Source of the DNA: Candidatus Binatia bacterium
Lineage (GTDB): Bacteria; Desulfobacterota; Binatia; UBA1149; CAITLU01
Direction of reading: 5' to 3'
NCBI GenBank assembly: GCA_036493895.1
Contig: DASXOZ010000045.1
Location: 1 to 64,000, forward strand
DNA: 64,000 bases
Part shown: piece after piece, positions 26,442 to 35,291 of the stretch
Position numbering within the stretch: position 1 is the first letter of the stretch
Layout: each line of letters opens with the position of its first letter
Notes under the pieces: model-generated
Told to the model about the DNA's origin: nothing
Seen by the model: the letters and a program-made list of their open reading frames with translations, nothing else
The model's database searches: none
Made by a program: the position numbers and the translations under genes

Positions 26442-27562
26442 GCTTGTCGTTCTGGCAGAACGTGCTCGCGATCGCGTACAAGGAGGCGACGCTGCTGCGG
26501 CGCAGCGTCGTCGTCATCGGCGCCGTCGTCGCGCAGCCGGTGATCTTCCTGCTGCTGTTCGGATTCGTGCTGTCGAGCAAGCCGGCCAATGTGCCGTGGG
26601 CGGTGCTCGACCGCAGCCACAGCGAGCTTTCGCGCCGCCTGGTCGCCGAGACCCAGGCGAGCGGCTATTTCCTGCCGCGCCGCGAGGTCGCCAGCTACGA
26701 GCAGGGCATCGAGTGGCTGCGCCGCGGCAAGATCCTTGCGCTGCTGGTGCTGCCTCCCGAGCTTTCGCGCGACGCCGAGCGCGGCGGAGCCAGGGTGCAG
26801 ATCCTGCTGGACGGCGCCGATCCGATCGCCGCCGCGCGCATCGGCGGCTACATGAAAGCGATCGCCGCGTCGGTCGAGACGACGGCGGGGCTGGACACCG
26901 ACGAGCGCTTTGCCGCAGCCCCGGTCGAGCTGCGCCAGCGCTTCTGGTTCAACCCTACGCTGGCCGACAGCAACTTCCTGCTGGTCAGCCTGGCGGGAAT
27001 GCTGCTGACGAACCTTTGCCTGTCGGTCGCCAGCTTCGGGCTGGTCAGCGAGCGCGAAGACGGCACCTGGGAACAGACGCTGGCGCTGCCGGTCACCGTC
27101 GTCGAGCTGGTGATCGGAAAGCTGATTCCCGACGTCGTGCTCTGTTACGGGATCCTCACGATCTCGATCCTCGGTCCCGGCATTTTCTTCGGCGTCTGGC
27201 CGGCCGGCAGCATCCTCGCGCTCGCGATCCTGACGCTTCCGTTCGTGCTGGCCACGCTCGGCGTCGGCGTCTTCATTTCGACGCTCGCCTCGACCGTGGC
27301 CCAGGCCGTGTTCATCTCGGTCTTCGCGATCATGCCGTCGTTCGTGCTTTCGGGCGTGATGATGCCGTACCAGCTCATGCCGACCGGCCCGCGCTGGGTG
27401 GGAGCCATCGCGCCGCTTCGCTGGTACCAGATCGGGCTGCGCCGCATCGTCGCCCGCGGCGGCGGCCTCGAAGACGTGCTGGTCCCGATGCTGGCCGTCT
27501 CGGTCATGTTCGCCGCCTTCCTGGCGCTGATCCGCCTTCGAACCCGCCCGCGTCTCGGCTGA
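26438..27562 (+). CDS. ABC-2 type permease (YbhS/YbhR-like), second
   Basis: 374 residues from a GTG overlapping the upstream stop by 4 bp. It has the same layout as its neighbour: a helix (SVVVIGAVVAQPVIFLLLF), a large loop of about 150 residues and five C-terminal helices, with FVLSGVMMPYQLMP at the place of the conserved segment. It completes a TolC-HlyD-ATPase-ATPase-permease-permease operon in which all five junctions are 4-bp overlaps. The substrate is unknown; YbhGFSR-type exporters are linked to cations and small toxic molecules. Confidence 0.9.
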   Translation: MSLSFWQNVLAIAYKEATLLRRSVVVIGAVVAQPVIFLLLFGFVLSSKPANVPWAVLDRSHSELSRRLVAETQASGYFLPRREVASYEQGIEWLRRGKILALLVLPPELSRDAERGGARVQILLDGADPIAAARIGGYMKAIAASVETTAGLDTDERFAAAPVELRQRFWFNPTLADSNFLLVSLAGMLLTNLCLSVASFGLVSEREDGTWEQTLALPVTVVELVIGKLIPDVVLCYGILTISILGPGIFFGVWPAGSILALAILTLPFVLATLGVGVFISTLASTVAQAVFISVFAIMPSFVLSGVMMPYQLMPTGPRWVGAIAPLRWYQIGLRRIVARGGGLEDVLVPMLAVSVMFAAFLALIRLRTRPRLG

Positions 27563-27586
27563 GCGCGCCGAGCTCGTGACGATCGC

Positions 27587-28054
27587 ATGAAGCGCAAGCC
27601 CGCCGGGACGCAGGATCGCGATTTGCCTCGCATGCGCTTCGGCAGACAATTGCCGTTCGTGCTGCGGCGCCACCATTCGTTCCTGCTCTGGATCGCGCTG
27701 CTGCTGTGCGCTCCCCTTCCGTTCTTCCTCCTCGAGGTCGGACACCAGCCGCTCATTGCCACCGCACAGCTGCTCGTCGTCACCTTGGCACTGATCGCCA
27801 GCGAGGGCGCCAGCGGAGCACTCACAGTGACGGCATGGATCCTGGCGCTGCAGATCCTGCTCGGAGCGATTGCGTTCGGGATGCTGTCGATCGTCGTCAC
27901 GCGGGCCCTCGATCGTGCTCTCGGTGCCCGCGCCGTCCCGGCGACGATGGTGTTGATCGTCGTGATGTTCGCCGTGGCGCTGACCCAGCCGATCTACCGC
28001 ACTCCGTTCCGCACGACGGGGCTGCAGTCGACGCTGCCGGAGGCATTCGAGTGA
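27587..28054 (+). CDS. Small multi-pass membrane protein, function unknown
   Basis: 155 residues with a basic N-terminus and four probable transmembrane helices (SFLLWIALLLCAPLPFFLL; LIATAQLLVVTLALIASE; ALTVTAWILALQILLGAIAF; VPATMVLIVVMFAVALTQ). An in-frame ATG at 27632 would give a shorter protein without the first 15 residues. It lies 24 bp after the second permease and overlaps the following DUF3604 gene by 4 bp, so it appears to belong to the export operon. I do not recognise the family. Confidence 0.65.
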   Translation: MKRKPAGTQDRDLPRMRFGRQLPFVLRRHHSFLLWIALLLCAPLPFFLLEVGHQPLIATAQLLVVTLALIASEGASGALTVTAWILALQILLGAIAFGMLSIVVTRALDRALGARAVPATMVLIVVMFAVALTQPIYRTPFRTTGLQSTLPEAFE

Positions 28055-30006
28055 CGAAGCTGTCGTGGCCAAAGCGCGCGACGGCCGCCTTGCTCGCCGG
28101 AGCGCTCGGCACGGCGCCGCTGGTCGTCGCCGGCCAGGACGCCGTTGCCCACGCGCGCGCGGCTGCGTCGCATCAACAGGTCGGCCGCGGCGAGGATCCA
28201 GGCACCCCGTCCCACCGCTGCGCCTCGTACACGCCGCTTCGCCGGCCGCTGTTCGGCGACCTGCACGTGCACACGTCGTTGTCGTTCGACGCCAACTCGC
28301 TCGGCGTGCGCAACATGCCGCCTGCAGCGTACCGATTCGCCAAGGGCGACCAGATCGGGCTGCAGCCGTACGACGAGGCCGGCAAGCCGCTGCGCCATGC
28401 CAAGCTCGAGCGACCGCTGGATTTCGCCGCCGTTACCGACCACTCCGAGCTGCTCGGCGAGCTTCGCATCTGCCATACGCCGGGCACTCCGGGCTACGAT
28501 TCGATGGTCTGCCGAATCCAGCGGCGCTGGCCGCTTCTCGCGTACATCTTCGTGAGCAGCCGCATGCTCAACAGCGCCGATCCCAAGCGCTACAGCTTCT
28601 GCGGCAGGAACGGCGAGATCTGCCGCCAGGCGGCCGCCGGGCCGTGGCAGGAAATCCGCGATGCCGCGGCCGAAGCCTACGACCAGACCGACGCATGCTC
28701 GTTCACGAGCTTCGTCGCGTACGAATGGAGCGGCGGCCCCGGCGGCAACATGACCCACCGCAACGTGATCTTCGCCGACGAGCACGCGCCCGATCTTCCC
28801 GTCAGCTTCATCGACGAGAGCACCGGCGAAGGTCTGTGGAAGCACCTCGACCAGGATTGCCGCAAGAGCGGCTGCCGCTACATCACGATCCCGCACAACA
28901 CGAACCTCTCCAACGGGATGCTGTTCAACACCGAGACGCCGACGCGCGAAGACGCCGAGAGGCGCCGCCGCCTCGAGCCGCTGCTCGAGGTCATCCAGCA
29001 CAAGGGCGACTCCGAGTGCCGCGCCGGCGCGGCCGACGAGCTGTGCTCGTTCGAGAAGCTGCCGTTCTCGCGCATGCAGGAGCAGCCGTTCCACGTGACC
29101 TGGAAGCAGCCCGGTCCGCTCAGCTTCGCGCGCGAAATCCTCGGCGAAGGGCTCGTGCGCGAATCCAGGCTCGGGCTGAATCCGTTCCGCCTCGGCATGA
29201 TCGGTTCCACCGATACCCACTTGGCAGCGGCCGGGTTGACGGCAGAAAAAGGCTATCCGGGCCACGGCGCCGGCGGCGACACGAGCGCGACCGAAGTGCC
29301 GCGCGTCGCCGATTCGGTATGGTTCAACCCCGGAGGCCTCGCGGTCGTGTGGGCCGAGGAAAACAGCCGCGAGTCGATCTGGGCAGCGCTCAACCGGCGC
29401 GAGGTCTACGCCACCAGCGGCCCGCGCATGATCGTGCGCTTCTTCGGCGGTTTCGATTACCCCGACAACCTCTGCAACAGCATGCGCTTTGCCGAAGACG
29501 GCTACGCCGGCGGCGTGCCGATGGGCGGCGAGCTGCACCAGTTCCCGGACCAGCCGAAGGCCCCGGTATTCGCGGTCTCCGCGCTGCAGGACGCCGGCAC
29601 CAAGGACAGCCCCGGCACTGCGCTCGACCGCCTGCAGATCGTCAAGATCTGGTATTCGGGTGGGTCGGTGCACGAGAAAACCATCGACGTCACGACGGGC
29701 GCAGGCGCGAGCGATCTCGACGCGAGCACCTGCGCACCCACGAAGAGCGGCAGCGCCAGCCTGTGCGCCACCTGGCGCGACACCGAGTACGATCCGAAAG
29801 CCTCGGCGCTCTACTACGCGCGCGTCGTCGAGCAGCCGAGCTGCCGCTGGACCGGATTTGCATGCGCGGCCGTCCATGCCGACTGCCGCCATCCGGGCTC
29901 CCTTCCGGAGGGCTTCGCGTTCTGCTGCGACGCTGCCGTCGCCAAGACGGTCCAGGAAAGGGCGATCACGTCGCCGATCTGGCTTCCGACGGGACCGCCG
30001 AAGTAA
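28051..30006 (+). CDS. Secreted DUF3604 protein
   Basis: 651 residues from a GTG overlapping the previous stop. A signal peptide (ATAALLAGALGTAPLVVAG) precedes the family hallmark FGDLHVHTSLSFDA, followed by AYRFAKGDQIG, FAAVTDHSELLGE, TIPHNTNLSNG and IGSTDTHLAA. These His/Asp motifs are PHP-like and suggest a metal-dependent hydrolase fold. About a dozen Cys residues suggest an oxidising, extracytoplasmic location. The family's function is not established. Its position at the end of the export operon could mean joint regulation. Confidence 0.85.
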   Translation: MTKLSWPKRATAALLAGALGTAPLVVAGQDAVAHARAAASHQQVGRGEDPGTPSHRCASYTPLRRPLFGDLHVHTSLSFDANSLGVRNMPPAAYRFAKGDQIGLQPYDEAGKPLRHAKLERPLDFAAVTDHSELLGELRICHTPGTPGYDSMVCRIQRRWPLLAYIFVSSRMLNSADPKRYSFCGRNGEICRQAAAGPWQEIRDAAAEAYDQTDACSFTSFVAYEWSGGPGGNMTHRNVIFADEHAPDLPVSFIDESTGEGLWKHLDQDCRKSGCRYITIPHNTNLSNGMLFNTETPTREDAERRRRLEPLLEVIQHKGDSECRAGAADELCSFEKLPFSRMQEQPFHVTWKQPGPLSFAREILGEGLVRESRLGLNPFRLGMIGSTDTHLAAAGLTAEKGYPGHGAGGDTSATEVPRVADSVWFNPGGLAVVWAEENSRESIWAALNRREVYATSGPRMIVRFFGGFDYPDNLCNSMRFAEDGYAGGVPMGGELHQFPDQPKAPVFAVSALQDAGTKDSPGTALDRLQIVKIWYSGGSVHEKTIDVTTGAGASDLDASTCAPTKSGSASLCATWRDTEYDPKASALYYARVVEQPSCRWTGFACAAVHADCRHPGSLPEGFAFCCDAAVAKTVQERAITSPIWLPTGPPK

Positions 30007-30071
30007 GCCACCCACCGCCGCGTGCAAAAATGGTTTTGGTCGCGGCCGGCGTCGTGCTATCCGGCGCGACC

Positions 30072-31514
30072 GTGCGAACCGACAGGCTGCTGGCCCGCAA
30101 ATCCATCGAAACCCTTCACGCCGAGCTCGCCGGCGCCGATCGACTCCACCGGGTGCTCGGCCGCTGGGCGCTGACCGCGCTCGGGGTCGGCGCCATCATC
30201 GGTGCCGGGATCTTCGTGCTGGCCGGGCTGGCCGCGCGCGACTACGCCGGCCCGTCGCTGATGCTGTCGTTCGTGCTCGCGGCCATCGGCTGCGCGCTGG
30301 CGGGTCTCTGCTACGCCGAGTTCGCCGCGATGATCCCTGTCGCCGGCAGTGCCTACACCTACGCGTATGCGACTCTCGGCGAGCTTCCCGCGTGGATCAT
30401 CGGTTGGGACCTCGTGCTCGAGTACGCGATCGCTTCGTGCGCGGTTGCCCACGGCTGGTCCCACTATTTCCAGGCATTGCTGAGCCTGTACGGGATGTCG
30501 CTGCCGCCGTGGCTCAGCGGCGATCCGTTCAGCGCGACGGCCCAGGTGCTGGCCGCGGCGCCGCACATCGGCGGCATTCCGATCGTGTTCGACGCTTCGG
30601 CGCTGTCGATCGCGCTCCTGCTGACGATCGTGCTCGTCATCGGCATCCGCGAAAGCGCCGGCCTCAACACCGCGATCGTGCTGTTCAAGCTCGGGATCGT
30701 GCTGTTCGTGATTTTCGCGGGCATCCCGCACGTCGATGTGAAAAACTGGACGCCGTTCTTCCCGTACGGCGTCATGGGCACGTTCTCCGGTGCCTCGTAC
30801 GTCTTCTTCGCGTACATCGGGTTCGACGCGATCAGCACCCACGCCGAGGAAGCGAAGACGCCGTCGCGCGACGTCCCGTTCGCGATCCTCACGTCCCTCG
30901 GGGTGTGCACCGTGCTGTACATCGCGGTCGCCGCCGTGCTGACGGGGATGATTCCCTACAAGGAGATCAACATCGATGCGCCGATCGTCGCGGCGTTCAC
31001 GGCCAAGGGGCTCGGCGCCGCCAGCATCGTGATTTCGGTCGGCGCCGTGGCCGGCATCACGAGCGTCCTCCTGGTGATGATGCTGAGCCAGGCGCGCGTG
31101 CTGCTGGCGATGGCCCGCGACGGCCTGCTGCCGCACTGGATGTTCGGTGCCGTGCACCCGCGCTTTCGCACGCCGTGGCGCTCGACGATCCTGGTCGGAA
31201 TGCTGGTGGGCACCATTGCGGCGCTTGTCCCGCTCAAAATCCTCGCCGAGGTGGTCAACATCGGAACGCTGTTCGCGTTCGTCGTCGTCTGCTCGGCGGT
31301 GCTCGTGATGCGCCGCACCAGGCCCGAGGTCGAAAGGCCGTTCCGCACCCCATGGGTACCGTTCGTGCCGATTGCCGGCATCGCCGCCAACCTCATCCTG
31401 ATGCTCGCGCTGCGCTGGGAGAACTGGGCACGCCTGGTCGTCTGGATGGCAGTCGGCCTGGTGATCTACGCGGCCTACGGCTACCGCCACAGCAAGCTTC
31501 ACGCGGCCGACTGA
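30072..31514 (+). CDS. APC-superfamily amino acid permease
   Basis: With the GTG at 30072 the protein is 480 residues and begins with RKSIETLHAE, which aligns with the usual start of this family; an ATG at 30030 would add 14 atypical hydrophobic residues. Twelve or so transmembrane helices are visible. The first carries GVGAIIGAGIFVL, the substrate-binding unwound helix motif of APC transporters; later features include FFAYIGFDAISTHAEEAKTPSRD and ARDGLLPHW. This matches the cationic amino acid transporter-like subgroup (YfnA/CAT type). Substrate unproven. It stands alone, 65 bp after the DUF3604 gene. Confidence 0.9.
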   Translation: MRTDRLLARKSIETLHAELAGADRLHRVLGRWALTALGVGAIIGAGIFVLAGLAARDYAGPSLMLSFVLAAIGCALAGLCYAEFAAMIPVAGSAYTYAYATLGELPAWIIGWDLVLEYAIASCAVAHGWSHYFQALLSLYGMSLPPWLSGDPFSATAQVLAAAPHIGGIPIVFDASALSIALLLTIVLVIGIRESAGLNTAIVLFKLGIVLFVIFAGIPHVDVKNWTPFFPYGVMGTFSGASYVFFAYIGFDAISTHAEEAKTPSRDVPFAILTSLGVCTVLYIAVAAVLTGMIPYKEINIDAPIVAAFTAKGLGAASIVISVGAVAGITSVLLVMMLSQARVLLAMARDGLLPHWMFGAVHPRFRTPWRSTILVGMLVGTIAALVPLKILAEVVNIGTLFAFVVVCSAVLVMRRTRPEVERPFRTPWVPFVPIAGIAANLILMLALRWENWARLVVWMAVGLVIYAAYGYRHSKLHAAD

Positions 31515-31554
31515 AGCTCTCGCGTACGACTGCTGCCGCGCCCGCGGCGCAGCG

Positions 31555-32181
31555 TCACGGCCGCTCGTGCACCCCGATGATACCCGTGCGGATCGCGTAG
31601 ACTGTCAGCTCGGTGCGGTCCCGCAGACCCAGTCTCTGGAAGATGTTGTTCAGGTGGGTCTTGACCGTCTGCTCGCTGATGAACAACTTGCGCGCCACTT
31701 CGGCGTTGCGCAGCCCCAGAGCAACGTGGCGCACGACTTCTTCTTCTCGCGTCGAAAGCGGAATGGCGTGGGGCTCGCGAAGCCGCGCGGCCAGCTCGCC
31801 CTGGACGTGAGGCGGCAGCCAGACCTGCCCTGTCGCTACGCTGCGGATCGCATCCATCAGCGTCTCGACCGCGAAGCGCTTGAGCACCACCGCACGCACG
31901 CCGAGGCGAACCGCGGCAAGCGCGTCGCCGATCAGCTCGCTCGCCGTCACGACGATCACCGGAATCCGCGCAGCGATGGCCGGGATGTCCCCGAGGGAGC
32001 TCCGGTCCATCTGCACGTCGAGCAGCAGCACATCGGCCACGGTTTCCGGAAGAAGCGCGAGCAGGCGGTCCATCGTCTCGGCTTCGGCCACCACCGTGAC
32101 GTCGGGCTCGTGCTTGAGCAGGGACTTGAGACCTTCGCGGAAGAGCGCGTGGTCGTCGGCGAGGATCAGGCGGATGGGCAT
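31555..32181 (-). CDS. NarL/FixJ-family response regulator
   Basis: 208 residues. The receiver domain (1-120) has D9/D10, phosphoacceptor D55 (VLLLDVQ) and K101 (VVLKRF). The C-terminal LuxR-type HTH (about 140-200) reads LSTREEEVVRHVALGLRNAE and ISEQTVKTHLNNIFQRLGL. It binds DNA as a dimer after phosphorylation. The gene follows its histidine kinase by 9 bp in the same direction, so the two form a two-component pair. The target genes are not evident from the window. Confidence 0.93.
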   Translation of the reverse strand: MPIRLILADDHALFREGLKSLLKHEPDVTVVAEAETMDRLLALLPETVADVLLLDVQMDRSSLGDIPAIAARIPVIVVTASELIGDALAAVRLGVRAVVLKRFAVETLMDAIRSVATGQVWLPPHVQGELAARLREPHAIPLSTREEEVVRHVALGLRNAEVARKLFISEQTVKTHLNNIFQRLGLRDRTELTVYAIRTGIIGVHERP

Positions 32182-32190
32182 ACGAAGTCC

Positions 32191-33297
32191 TCAGCACCTC
32201 GGGAGCAGGATCTGCATGTGGAAACCAGGCACGCCGGCGTCGCCGAGATCGATGCTGCCGCCGATCTCGCGCACGCGTGAGGCAATCGACCACGGCGGCG
32301 CCGGGCTGCGCAGCCCGAGCCCGTCGTCTTCGATCCAGATACGCACGCCGGACTCTTCGGTCGCGACGCGGATTCGCGCCGAAGCAGCCGCCGAATGGCG
32401 GCGCACGTTGCTCAGGCCCTCGCGCGCGATCTGCAGCACGTGGTCGGCAAGATCGATCGAGCCGTCGACGCTGACCCTCAGCGAAAAACGCGTGCGGCTG
32501 GCCGACGCAGGCGACGACGGCGACGGCGGCAGATCGGCCAGCGTGCGCATGAACGAGCGCAGCTCGTCGTACTCGCGCGTAACGCTGGCCTGCAGCTCGG
32601 TCAGCTCCCCGAGCGCCTCGGCCGTCTTGCTCGCACGCAGCAGGCGGCGGCAGCTTTCCACCTTCAGGTTGATGCCTGCCATCGCCTGCGCGAAGCCGTC
32701 GTGCAGGTCGCGCGCGATGCGATGGCGCTGCTCGGCCGCTTCGCGGATCTGCAGCTCCTGCTCGAGCTCGAGCCTCTGCTGCCCGAGATAACCGACGAGG
32801 TAGCCGACGATGGCCAGGTACACCGGCCGCATCATGTAGATGTTGGTATTGCCGGGCGCCGAGATCGCGATCATGCACAGGTACAACGCGACGCTGGCGG
32901 CGGTCACGACCAGAGCCTGGCGCAGCCCGGCACGAAGGCCGGAGACGACGACGGCATACGCGAAGAACGGATAGAACGGGCTGGTCGCCCCTTCCGTCAT
33001 CAGCGCGATCGCGCCGCCGAGCAGCACGTCGATCCAGATCGTCAGCGTCGCGAGGCGTTGCGGCGCGATGCTTCCCGTCCGGGCCGCCAGCAGCGCCAGG
33101 ATGCTGTAGACGAGGTGGGTGCCCATCACGGTGAGGACCGCCGGATCGATCGTGAAACGACCGCTGGCGATCGGGATGCGCGAGGCAACGAACGGAGCCG
33201 TCGGGTCCAGGAACACGGCGGCGAGCGCGACGACGGAAAGCACCAGGCGGCACCCTGCGATGCGGCTCTCGAACTGCGGAGACTGCTCGACGCTCAT
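32191..33297 (-). CDS. Membrane sensor histidine kinase of the NarL-partner type (HisKA_3)
   Basis: The ATG at 33297 gives 368 residues. Five or six transmembrane helices occupy residues 14-170 without a recognisable periplasmic sensor, so the stimulus may be sensed in the membrane. A short coiled coil (LELEQELQIREAAEQ) leads to the H-box RHRIARDLHDGFAQ, with phospho-His at 199. The ATPase domain has the asparagine box EGLSNVRRHS and the G-box IEDDGLGL. A Pro/Ser-rich linker (PPSPSSPASA) lies between them. It phosphorylates the adjacent response regulator. Confidence 0.92.
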   Translation of the reverse strand: MSVEQSPQFESRIAGCRLVLSVVALAAVFLDPTAPFVASRIPIASGRFTIDPAVLTVMGTHLVYSILALLAARTGSIAPQRLATLTIWIDVLLGGAIALMTEGATSPFYPFFAYAVVVSGLRAGLRQALVVTAASVALYLCMIAISAPGNTNIYMMRPVYLAIVGYLVGYLGQQRLELEQELQIREAAEQRHRIARDLHDGFAQAMAGINLKVESCRRLLRASKTAEALGELTELQASVTREYDELRSFMRTLADLPPSPSSPASASRTRFSLRVSVDGSIDLADHVLQIAREGLSNVRRHSAAASARIRVATEESGVRIWIEDDGLGLRSPAPPWSIASRVREIGGSIDLGDAGVPGFHMQILLPRC

Positions 33298-33804
33298 TGC
33301 CTTGCACCTCGTGACCGGTCGACTGCTATTCCATCGCGGCGGCGTCCGGCAATCGCCCGGCGGATGGAATCCCGTCCCTCGCGGGGAGCGCGTGCCGGAA
33401 ACGCCGCAGGCCCGACATCCGGCGCCGAATGCGGATCGTCTCAGGAGCGCGGCCGGCGGCCAGGCGACGACGGTCTGCCGGCTCCCGGACAACGGCGACT
33501 CAACCCTCCAGCAGTCGGGCGGAACGTGTCATGGTTCGCGCCTTCGGCGCGGGAAAACAGCCGCACGTCGCCCGACTGAAGGTTTTGACAGGTTTCAGGA
33601 CAAGAATGGCAAAGGGAAATCGAAACCGCCTCCCTGCACAAAAGCCGCAGTTTTGTGGTCGCCGCCACCGTTAATCCTGACGATGTAGTAACTTCCACCC
33701 ACATACCGTTTGGAACAATCAGCGTTTCGTAGAACAATTTGCCCCGCACTTATAAGCGTGCCCGGTTCATCGGGAGGATCGTGGGCACGCGGAGGGTAAT
33801 CAGG
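33298..33804. other. Intergenic region before the collagen-like gene
   Basis: These 507 bp separate divergent genes. The right half (about 33590-33770) is noticeably less G+C-rich than its surroundings. It contains AT-rich stretches such as CACTTATAAGCG but no -35/-10 pair I would defend. A GGAGGG at 33791-33796 is the ribosome site of the collagen-like gene. No gene was recognised in it. Confidence 0.5.
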
Positions 33805-35076
33805 ATGGCCAGGAAAACACTCATGGCGGCAGCCGTTGTTCTGCTGCCGCTTTTCGTCACTCAAGCCCACGCGCAGACGCCGACAATCTGCGGGGACGTG
33901 GACGCCAGCGGGGCGGTCGTCGCAAGCGACGCGCTCAGGGTTCTGCGGTTCGCCGTGGGACAGAACGTCACGCTGGTCTGTCCGGCCGCAGCGGCCGGCA
34001 TCAACAACCTGTGCTGGGACACCAACGGAAACTCCACCTGTGATCCGGCAGAAGACCTGAACGGGGACGGCTTCTGCGATGCCCAGGACTGCCAGGGTCC
34101 AGCGGGTCCTGCGGGTCCGGCTGGCGCCGCGGGCGCGACCGGCTCTGTCGGCCCAGCGGGTCCCACGGGTCCCCAGGGTGCTGCGGGTGTCCAGGGCGAC
34201 GCGGGCGCTACCGGCTCCGTCGGTCCGACCGGTCCTGCGGGTGCCGCCGGCCCGACGGGTGATACCGGCGCTACCGGCTCTGTCGGCCCCACCGGCCCGA
34301 CTGGCCCTTTCGGCCCCTTCGGTCCTCCGGGACTGAACGGCAACCCGGGCCTCAACGGCAAGGACGGCCCCCAGGGACCTCCGGGATCCGACGGACCTCC
34401 GGGTCACGACGGCCAGACGGGACCTCCGGGTGCCACCGGCCCTCCGGGACATGACGGCTCGCAGGGCCCTCCGGGTCTGCAGGGCAATCCGGGTAAAGAC
34501 GGCATAGCTGGTCCTCCGGGGTCCACAGGACCTCCGGGACAGACCGGCGCCAACGGCGTTCCGGGCTCGCCCGGCAAGGACGGCGTGGCTGGCCCTCCGG
34601 GATCCCAGGGTCCTCCGGGGCTGATGGGCCCCAGCGGCCCTCTCGGCCCTCCGGGACAGAACGGCAAGGACGGCACCAACGGAGTTGACGGCAAGGCCAT
34701 CGGCTGGACGAACACGTTCAACAATGCCGCCATCAGCGGCACGTTGACCGACGTCCTCGTCAAGACCGTCACCGGCGCGACGTCCTACATGGTCAACGCA
34801 AAGGTCGGCACTCCGTTCGCGAACAACCAGAAGCAGGTCAACTGCAACCTGGTTGCCGTCGAGAACGGAGCAGCAACGTCGATCGACTCGTCGGAGACGA
34901 TGCTGCTCGCCAATGCGACGACGACGGCCAAGGGCGTAGTCGCGCTCGGCGGCGTCTTCAATGCAGCGAGCGCGTCCGACAGCATCGACATCGTCATGCA
35001 GTGCCAGACGGGCGGTGACGCCCGCCAGCTGACACGCGGCGTGCTGAACGTCGTTGCAGTAGCCAACCAGAACTGA
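33805..35076 (+). CDS. Secreted collagen-like protein with dockerin-like N-terminus
   Basis: 423 residues from an ATG 8 nt behind GGAGGG. The signal peptide ends at residue 23 (THAHA-type site QAHA). Residues 29-97 contain a dockerin/EF-hand-like segment ([20 protein letters not shown]) and a Ca-loop-like [13 protein letters not shown]. Residues 98-298 are 67 uninterrupted Gly-X-Y triplets. The first third is Thr/Ala/Val-rich with recurring GATGSVGPT; the rest is rich in GPP and GKD/GHD. A C-terminal domain of about 125 residues follows, with [21 protein letters not shown] trimeric extracellular fibre is inference from the repeat. The gene ends in two hairpins. Confidence 0.9.
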   Translation: MARKTLMAAAVVLLPLFVTQAHAQTPTICGDVDASGAVVASDALRVLRFAVGQNVTLVCPAAAAGINNLCWDTNGNSTCDPAEDLNGDGFCDAQDCQGPAGPAGPAGAAGATGSVGPAGPTGPQGAAGVQGDAGATGSVGPTGPAGAAGPTGDTGATGSVGPTGPTGPFGPFGPPGLNGNPGLNGKDGPQGPPGSDGPPGHDGQTGPPGATGPPGHDGSQGPPGLQGNPGKDGIAGPPGSTGPPGQTGANGVPGSPGKDGVAGPPGSQGPPGLMGPSGPLGPPGQNGKDGTNGVDGKAIGWTNTFNNAAISGTLTDVLVKTVTGATSYMVNAKVGTPFANNQKQVNCNLVAVENGAATSIDSSETMLLANATTTAKGVVALGGVFNAASASDSIDIVMQCQTGGDARQLTRGVLNVVAVANQN

Positions 35077-35081
35077 TCGCT

Positions 35082-35110
35082 GCGGGAGCCGGCATCACGC
35101 CGGTTCCCGC
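35082..35110 (+). terminator. First hairpin after the collagen-like gene
   Basis: A 12-bp stem with one G-T pair, GCGGGAGCCGGC against GCCGGTTCCCGC, closes a 5-nt loop just after the stop codon. It has no T-run, and a stronger terminator follows 10 bp downstream. Confidence 0.5.
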
Positions 35111-35119
35111 CTCTCTCGA

Positions 35120-35157
35120 AAAAAGGCCCCTGCATCGCAAGATGCAGGGGCCTTTTT
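35120..35157. terminator. Strong bidirectional intrinsic terminator
   Basis: A perfect 17-bp stem, AAAAAGGCCCCTGCATC pairing with GATGCAGGGGCCTTTTT, is closed by a GCAA tetraloop. T-runs are present in both directions. It separates the convergent collagen-like and alpha/beta hydrolase genes. Confidence 0.95.
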
Positions 35158-35177
35158 GTCGGCGCCGATGCGAGCCC

Positions 35178-35277
35178 GAAGCGCGGAGCGCTCGTTCTCC
35201 TGGAGCGCGGAGCGCTCCGTTCGCCTGGAGCGCGGAGCGCTCCGTTCGCCTAGGAACGCAGAGCGCTCCGTCCAACT
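35178..35277. repeat. Four tandem 24-26 bp repeats with inner palindrome
   Basis: Two identical 25-bp units (35202 and 35227) begin GGAGCGCGGAGCGCTCCG and end TTCGCCT. Diverged units flank them at 35178 and 35252. Each unit contains the palindrome AGCGCT, extended to GGAGCGCTCC in the perfect units. They lie between the terminator and the hydrolase stop codon. Confidence 0.85.
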
Positions 35278-35291
35278 GCAGCCGCCGAACG

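Noticed and set aside
33595..34452. Minus-strand frame ending in YYIVRINGGG-type sequence across the collagen gene start
   Set aside because: Most of it is the antisense of the Gly-X-Y repeat. The short plausible-looking tail in the intergenic region has no start or ribosome site of its own.
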